Positions 9,335-12,405 of a stretch of DNA of 12,405 nt are shown here, piece by piece. The stretch is from an uncultured Gammaproteobacteria bacterium (GTDB lineage Bacteria > Pseudomonadota > Gammaproteobacteria > Rariloculales > Rariloculaceae). Each line of letters opens with the position of its first letter. Within the stretch, counting starts at the first letter, position 1. The translations under genes were made by a program, and so were the position numbers. The stretch covers positions 1-12,405 of the forward strand of contig CAMPKU010000128.1 of NCBI GenBank assembly GCA_946887385.1, written 5' to 3'. The notes beneath the pieces are model-generated. The model ran no database searches. It was not told the origin of the DNA and saw only the letters and a program-made list of their open reading frames with translations.

Positions 9335-9340
9335 ATTCTA
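9335..9340 (-). promoter_or_regulatory. Candidate -10 element (TAGAAT) for the TonB receptor gene
   Basis: On the minus strand TAGAAT, one base from the sigma-70 consensus, lies 43 bp before the receptor ATG in the 108-bp gap behind the DUF2905 gene. No matching -35 is seen at 16-18 bp (the sequence reads close to ACCCTA), so the call is weak. Confidence 0.22.
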
Positions 9341-9366
9341 GCTGCGCGGACGCGCGATAGGGTGCT

Positions 9367-9393
9367 GGGAACGGAAAGTGAGGAGCCGTTCCC
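9367..9393 (-). terminator. Candidate hairpin after the DUF2905 gene
   Basis: A perfect 8-bp inverted repeat, GGGAACGG (9367-9374) and CCGTTCCC (9386-9393), with an 11-base loop lies 7 bp past the DUF2905 stop on the minus strand. No T-run follows, so it is at best a weak intrinsic terminator or an mRNA 3'-end stabiliser. It could separate the cnoX operon from the receptor gene downstream on the same strand. Confidence 0.45.
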
Positions 9394-9399
9394 GCCGCG

Positions 9400-9600
9400 C
9401 TAGCGGCGCAGCAGCCAGAGAATCACGGACAGCACCACCGAGACGAGCAGGCACGTGGCCAGCGGGAAATAGAACACGCTGTTGCCCGTTTGAATGCGAA
9501 AGTCGCCGGGCAGGCGGCCGAGCCCGAGTTTCGCGAGCCACGGCCAGAGCAGCCCTGCCACGAGCACGGCAATGCCGATCGTGATCAGGGTGCGCTGCAT
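9400..9600 (-). CDS. DUF2905 small inner-membrane protein
   Basis: The 66-residue product has two hydrophobic helices, about residues 5-20 and 44-63, joined by a short polar loop with LGLGRLPGDFRI and FYFPLAT. This loop is the signature of DUF2905, a widespread family of two-helix membrane proteins with no assigned function. Length and motif agree with the family. The start ATG 9600 lies 2 bp after the stop of the CnoX-type gene, so both are read from one mRNA. Two inverted repeats follow or overlap the stop: CGCCGC-GCTA-GCGGCG spanning the stop codon at 9393-9408, and the hairpin at 9367-9393. Function unknown. Confidence 0.9.
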   Translation of the reverse strand: MQRTLITIGIAVLVAGLLWPWLAKLGLGRLPGDFRIQTGNSVFYFPLATCLLVSVVLSVILWLLRR

Positions 9601-9602
9601 GG

Positions 9603-10343
9603 CTAATGCAACGCGCTCGCGAGCTTGCGCCGGTACTCGGCCACGAGCGCGGGGTCGGAGGCCGCGAGCGTGAATAGCGAGAGCAGATGCGTGCGGGCCG
9701 CGTCGGTTTGGGAATGGCGGCCGAGGCGCACCACCTCGAGCAACTCCTCCATCGCTTCGCGAAAGCGGCGCTGGCCGGCCAGCACGCTTGCGAGCTTCAG
9801 GCGCGTGTCGTGGTCGAGCGGATCGATGCCAAGTTGCTCGCGCAGCTCTGCCTCGCTTGGGCCGCCGGCGCCCGTTTTCGCGAACGCGATGCCCTGCTCG
9901 AGCGCGGCGATGCGGTCGGCAATCGCAATGTCGCGCGGGATCGTGGCGAGGAGTTGCTCGGCCTCAGCGGTCTTGCCCGCCTGAAACGCGGCCTCGGCGG
10001 CCTTCAGGGCCTCTTCGTTGGCCGACGGTACGAGCTGTGCGAAGAACTCGCGCACCTGCGCTTCCGGGATGGCGCCCATGAATTGCGCGACGGCGCGGCC
10101 GTCCTTGAAGGCGATGACGTTCGGGATGGAACGAATGTTGAAGGTTTGCGACAACTCCGGGCTCTCGTCGGAGTTCACTTTCACGAGCTTGACGCGGCCG
10201 CCGAACGACTCCGCGACTTTGTCCAGCGTGGGCCCGAGCGCCTTGCACGGGCCGCACCAAGGCGCCCAAAAATCGACGACGACAGGCGCGGATTTCGAGG
10301 CTTCGATGACCTCGCGTTCGAAGGTGGCAGTTGTGACGTCCAT
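9603..10343 (-). CDS. cnoX: CnoX/YbbN-type thioredoxin with TPR-like C-terminus
   Basis: This 246-residue cytosolic protein combines an N-terminal thioredoxin domain (1-105) with a helical TPR-like region (about 110-246), the architecture of CnoX (YbbN). CnoX is a chaperedoxin that holds oxidised or unfolded clients and passes them to GroEL-ES or DnaK. The active site is WCGPC (Trp29, Cys30, Cys33) and the cis-Pro is Pro74 in RSIPNV. Escherichia coli CnoX has lost the first Cys, whereas this protein keeps both, as in Caulobacter, so it should be redox-active. An upstream extension to 10406 has no thioredoxin character and is rejected; the family starts at this Met. No Shine-Dalgarno is visible. 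It is followed 2 bp later by DUF2905 and is divergent from the mono-haem gene. Confidence 0.93.
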   Translation of the reverse strand: MDVTTATFEREVIEASKSAPVVVDFWAPWCGPCKALGPTLDKVAESFGGRVKLVKVNSDESPELSQTFNIRSIPNVIAFKDGRAVAQFMGAIPEAQVREFFAQLVPSANEEALKAAEAAFQAGKTAEAEQLLATIPRDIAIADRIAALEQGIAFAKTGAGGPSEAELREQLGIDPLDHDTRLKLASVLAGQRRFREAMEELLEVVRLGRHSQTDAARTHLLSLFTLAASDPALVAEYRRKLASALH

Positions 10344-10350
10344 GCGCCCA

Positions 10351-10356
10351 ATTGTA
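10351..10356 (-). promoter_or_regulatory. Candidate -10 element (TACAAT) just before cnoX
   Basis: On the minus strand TACAAT ends 7 bases before the cnoX ATG at 10343. If used, transcription would start at about the ATG, giving a leaderless or near-leaderless mRNA, which agrees with the missing Shine-Dalgarno. No good -35 is present at 16-18 bp, so this remains tentative. Confidence 0.25.
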
Positions 10357-10423
10357 CTGCACGCGCCGGCGCGCGTTCCTGGTGGGCGTGGCCGTGGCCG
10401 CGCCATTTTGGCAAGCTACACAC

Positions 10424-11785
10424 ATGATGTTCCTACGCAGGCTCCGGAGCTCTCGCATACGCACGGTGGCGCTCGCTGCGGCCGTGGCGGCGCTGCTGGC
10501 GGGGGCCGCGTTATGGCTCGGTTTGGAGCGCAATGGCGACTCGCAGGCGCCGCAGTCCGAGGCGTTGATCGGTTACACCCCGAGCGCTCCCGCGGGCGGC
10601 TCGGCGCTGCGCTACGACACCGAGTACCCGGCGATCCCGTACACCACCGGCAAGCGCGCGGATCGCGTGGCTTCGCTGATCGACCGCATCGAGCGCGGTG
10701 AGGTCGAGCTCGAGCACCGCTCGCCGCGCGGCTACCTCGAGTCGCTGCTCGCGGAGCTCGAGATAGACGTGGCTTCGCAGACGCTGGTGTACTCGCAGAC
10801 GAGTCTGCAAGGCCCGCTGATCGGCCCGAAGACGCCGCGCGCGATTTACTTCAACGACGACACGTACGTGGGGTTCGTGCAGGGTGCGCCGATCGAGATT
10901 GCGGCGCTCGATCCGAACCTAGGGCCCGTGTTCTATCTGCTGGAGCAGGCTCCCCGAGAGCCCGAGTTCAGCGCGGAGCTCGGCCGGTGCTTGAGCTGCC
11001 ACGACTCGTATTCGCTCACGGGCGGAGGTGTGCCGCGCTTCATCGTGGGCTCCGGCTATACGGGCACCACGGGCTCGCTGGTCTCGCACGAGGGCTGGAT
11101 TCTGATCTCGGACCGCACGCCGCTGAAGAGCCGCTGGGGCGGCTGGTACGTGACAGGGCAGCACGGCAGCGAAGTGCATCTCGGCAACATGGTGATCAAG
11201 ACGCTGGCCGATTTCGACCGGCTCGAGGAGCTGCGAGTCGGCAACGTGAACACGCTCGACGGATTGGTCGACACCACGCCGTATCTCACGAACACGAGCG
11301 ACATCGTGGCGCTGCTCGTGCTGCAGCATCAGGCCGACGTGCAGAACTTGCTCACGCGAGTGAGCTACGACGCGCGTTCGGCACCGGAGCGGCGCGAGGA
11401 ACCGCTCGAGGAGACGGTGGAACGCCTCCTGCGGATGATGCTGTTCGTGGATGCGGTGGAGTACACGAACCCGATCTCGGGCGATCAGAAGTTCGTCGAG
11501 CAGTTCGCGAGCCGCGCGGTGCGCGATGGGGAAGGGCGATCGTTGCGCGACTTCGATCTGACGCGGCGGTTGTTCCGCTATCCGCTGAGCTACGTGATTC
11601 ACTCGGCGGGGTTCGATGCGTTGCCCGAGGAGCCGAAGGGGCTGTTCTATCGGCGCTTGACCGCAGTGCTCACGGGTGTCGACGGAAGCGAGGACTTTGC
11701 GCACCTCGACGCGGCCGACCGCACTGCGATCCTCGAGATCCTGCGCGCCACGAAACCCGACTTTGTTGCCGCCTTGGAGAACTGA
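10424..11785 (+). CDS. Membrane-anchored mono-haem c-type protein of unknown function
   Basis: The product has 453 residues from ATG 10424 (a second ATG follows at 10427). A basic start (FLRRLRSSRIR) and a hydrophobic helix at about 14-33 form a signal anchor or uncleaved signal, placing the rest in the periplasm. A single haem site is CLSCH (Cys189, Cys192, His193). Around it are conserved-looking blocks: TPRAIYFNDDTYVGFVQGAP (138-157), DPNLGPVFYLLEQ, GVPRFIVGSGYTG and WGGWYVTGQHGSEVHLGNM (238-256). From memory these belong to a family of large hypothetical haem proteins common in Acidobacteria, Planctomycetes and some Proteobacteria, with no assigned reaction. It is too long for a plain electron carrier, so an enzymatic or sensory role is possible. 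The frame stays open upstream to 10352; that extension overlaps the cnoX promoter region and is not used. No Shine-Dalgarno is clear. Confidence 0.85.
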   Translation: MMFLRRLRSSRIRTVALAAAVAALLAGAALWLGLERNGDSQAPQSEALIGYTPSAPAGGSALRYDTEYPAIPYTTGKRADRVASLIDRIERGEVELEHRSPRGYLESLLAELEIDVASQTLVYSQTSLQGPLIGPKTPRAIYFNDDTYVGFVQGAPIEIAALDPNLGPVFYLLEQAPREPEFSAELGRCLSCHDSYSLTGGGVPRFIVGSGYTGTTGSLVSHEGWILISDRTPLKSRWGGWYVTGQHGSEVHLGNMVIKTLADFDRLEELRVGNVNTLDGLVDTTPYLTNTSDIVALLVLQHQADVQNLLTRVSYDARSAPERREEPLEETVERLLRMMLFVDAVEYTNPISGDQKFVEQFASRAVRDGEGRSLRDFDLTRRLFRYPLSYVIHSAGFDALPEEPKGLFYRRLTAVLTGVDGSEDFAHLDAADRTAILEILRATKPDFVAALEN

Positions 11786-11803
11786 AGTATCGGGTGCTTT
11801 TCC

Positions 11804-11931
11804 GTCCCGGAAGCGCCGCCGCATGACGGCCCTTCCGGGGACGCTGCAAGTACGTCCCTGTAAGCTCGCTCGCGCGCGTCCCTGCGCGCGAGCGCCCCGG
11901 AAGGGCCGTCATGCGTCGGCACTTCCGGGAC
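11804..11931. repeat. Nested inverted-repeat element (REP/MITE-like), possible bidirectional terminator
   Basis: Two 37-bp arms at 11804-11840 and 11895-11931 are inverted copies with 35 of 37 positions paired; the mismatches are 11814/11921 and 11819/11916. Each arm is itself flanked by an 8-bp inverted pair, CCCGGAAG/CTTCCGGG (11806-11813 with 11832-11839, and 11896-11903 with 11922-11929). The 54-bp centre holds a further perfect 11-bp hairpin, CGCTCGCGCGC (11867-11877) with GCGCGCGAGCG (11884-11894), with loop GTCCCT. This layered symmetry, in a gap starting 19 bp after a stop codon, is typical of dispersed intergenic REP/MITE families. It has no transposase. It may also end transcription of the haem gene. 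Short open frames on both strands across it begin with the same MTALPG peptide and are not genes. Confidence 0.85.

Positions 11932-12405
<474 letters not shown>

Noticed and set aside
10352..10423. Twin-arginine-like extension (TRRRAFLVGVAVAAPF) before the mono-haem protein
   Set aside because: It would give two hydrophobic leaders in a row, overlaps the cnoX promoter region, and a c-type haem protein must be exported by Sec for haem attachment. The later ATG already has a good signal anchor.

Overview
The window is a 12.4-kb piece of a GC-rich bacterial chromosome, most likely a gammaproteobacterium of the Steroidobacter/Xanthomonadales kind. The evidence is a TonB-dependent outer-membrane receptor with a C-terminal Phe, a Lol-type lipoprotein, class III glutathione-dependent formaldehyde dehydrogenase, CnoX/YbbN thioredoxin and DUF2905. 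The taxonomic placement is inferred from gene types, not searched. No tRNA, rRNA, CRISPR, transposase or phage gene is visible.

Layout. (1) 1-2701 looks like accessory cargo with lower GC in places: a truncated membrane-anchored Xre-type regulator on the minus strand, then on the plus strand a GNAT acetyltransferase and two adjacent, non-homologous-looking class I SAM methyltransferases. (2) 2719-4064 holds a small minus-strand lipoprotein of unknown function, and a divergent plus-strand pair, DUF2007 with a zinc ribbon and DUF1801, whose stop and start codons overlap. (3) 4090-5364 (minus) is a single-polypeptide FolK-FolP fusion for two consecutive steps of folate synthesis. (4) 5434-6989 (plus) is a two-gene unit: S-(hydroxymethyl)glutathione dehydrogenase, then after an 8-bp gap a small secreted c-type cytochrome with four cysteines. 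(5) 6997-9291 (minus) is a TonB-dependent receptor that converges on the cytochrome with only 7 bp between them. It has a triplicated TonB-box-like segment and a very acidic predicted extracellular loop. (6) 9400-10343 (minus) is a CnoX-type thioredoxin with DUF2905 2 bp downstream. (7) 10424-11785 (plus) is a membrane-anchored mono-haem protein of a family I do not recognise by function. (8) 11786-12037 is intergenic and carries a large nested inverted repeat. (9) 12038 to the end is the N-terminus of a prolyl-tRNA synthetase of the short, archaeal/eukaryote-like class.

How they may work together. The most coherent group is adhC, the four-Cys cytochrome and the TonB receptor. Glutathione-dependent formaldehyde oxidation beside a periplasmic cytochrome resembling those near PQQ alcohol dehydrogenases suggests a C1 or alcohol oxidation module. 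The acidic-loop receptor could supply a metal (a lanthanide or other cation) or cofactor to a periplasmic quinoprotein encoded elsewhere; this is a hypothesis. The rest looks like ordinary housekeeping (folate, protein folding/redox, tRNA charging) and poorly characterised small genes.
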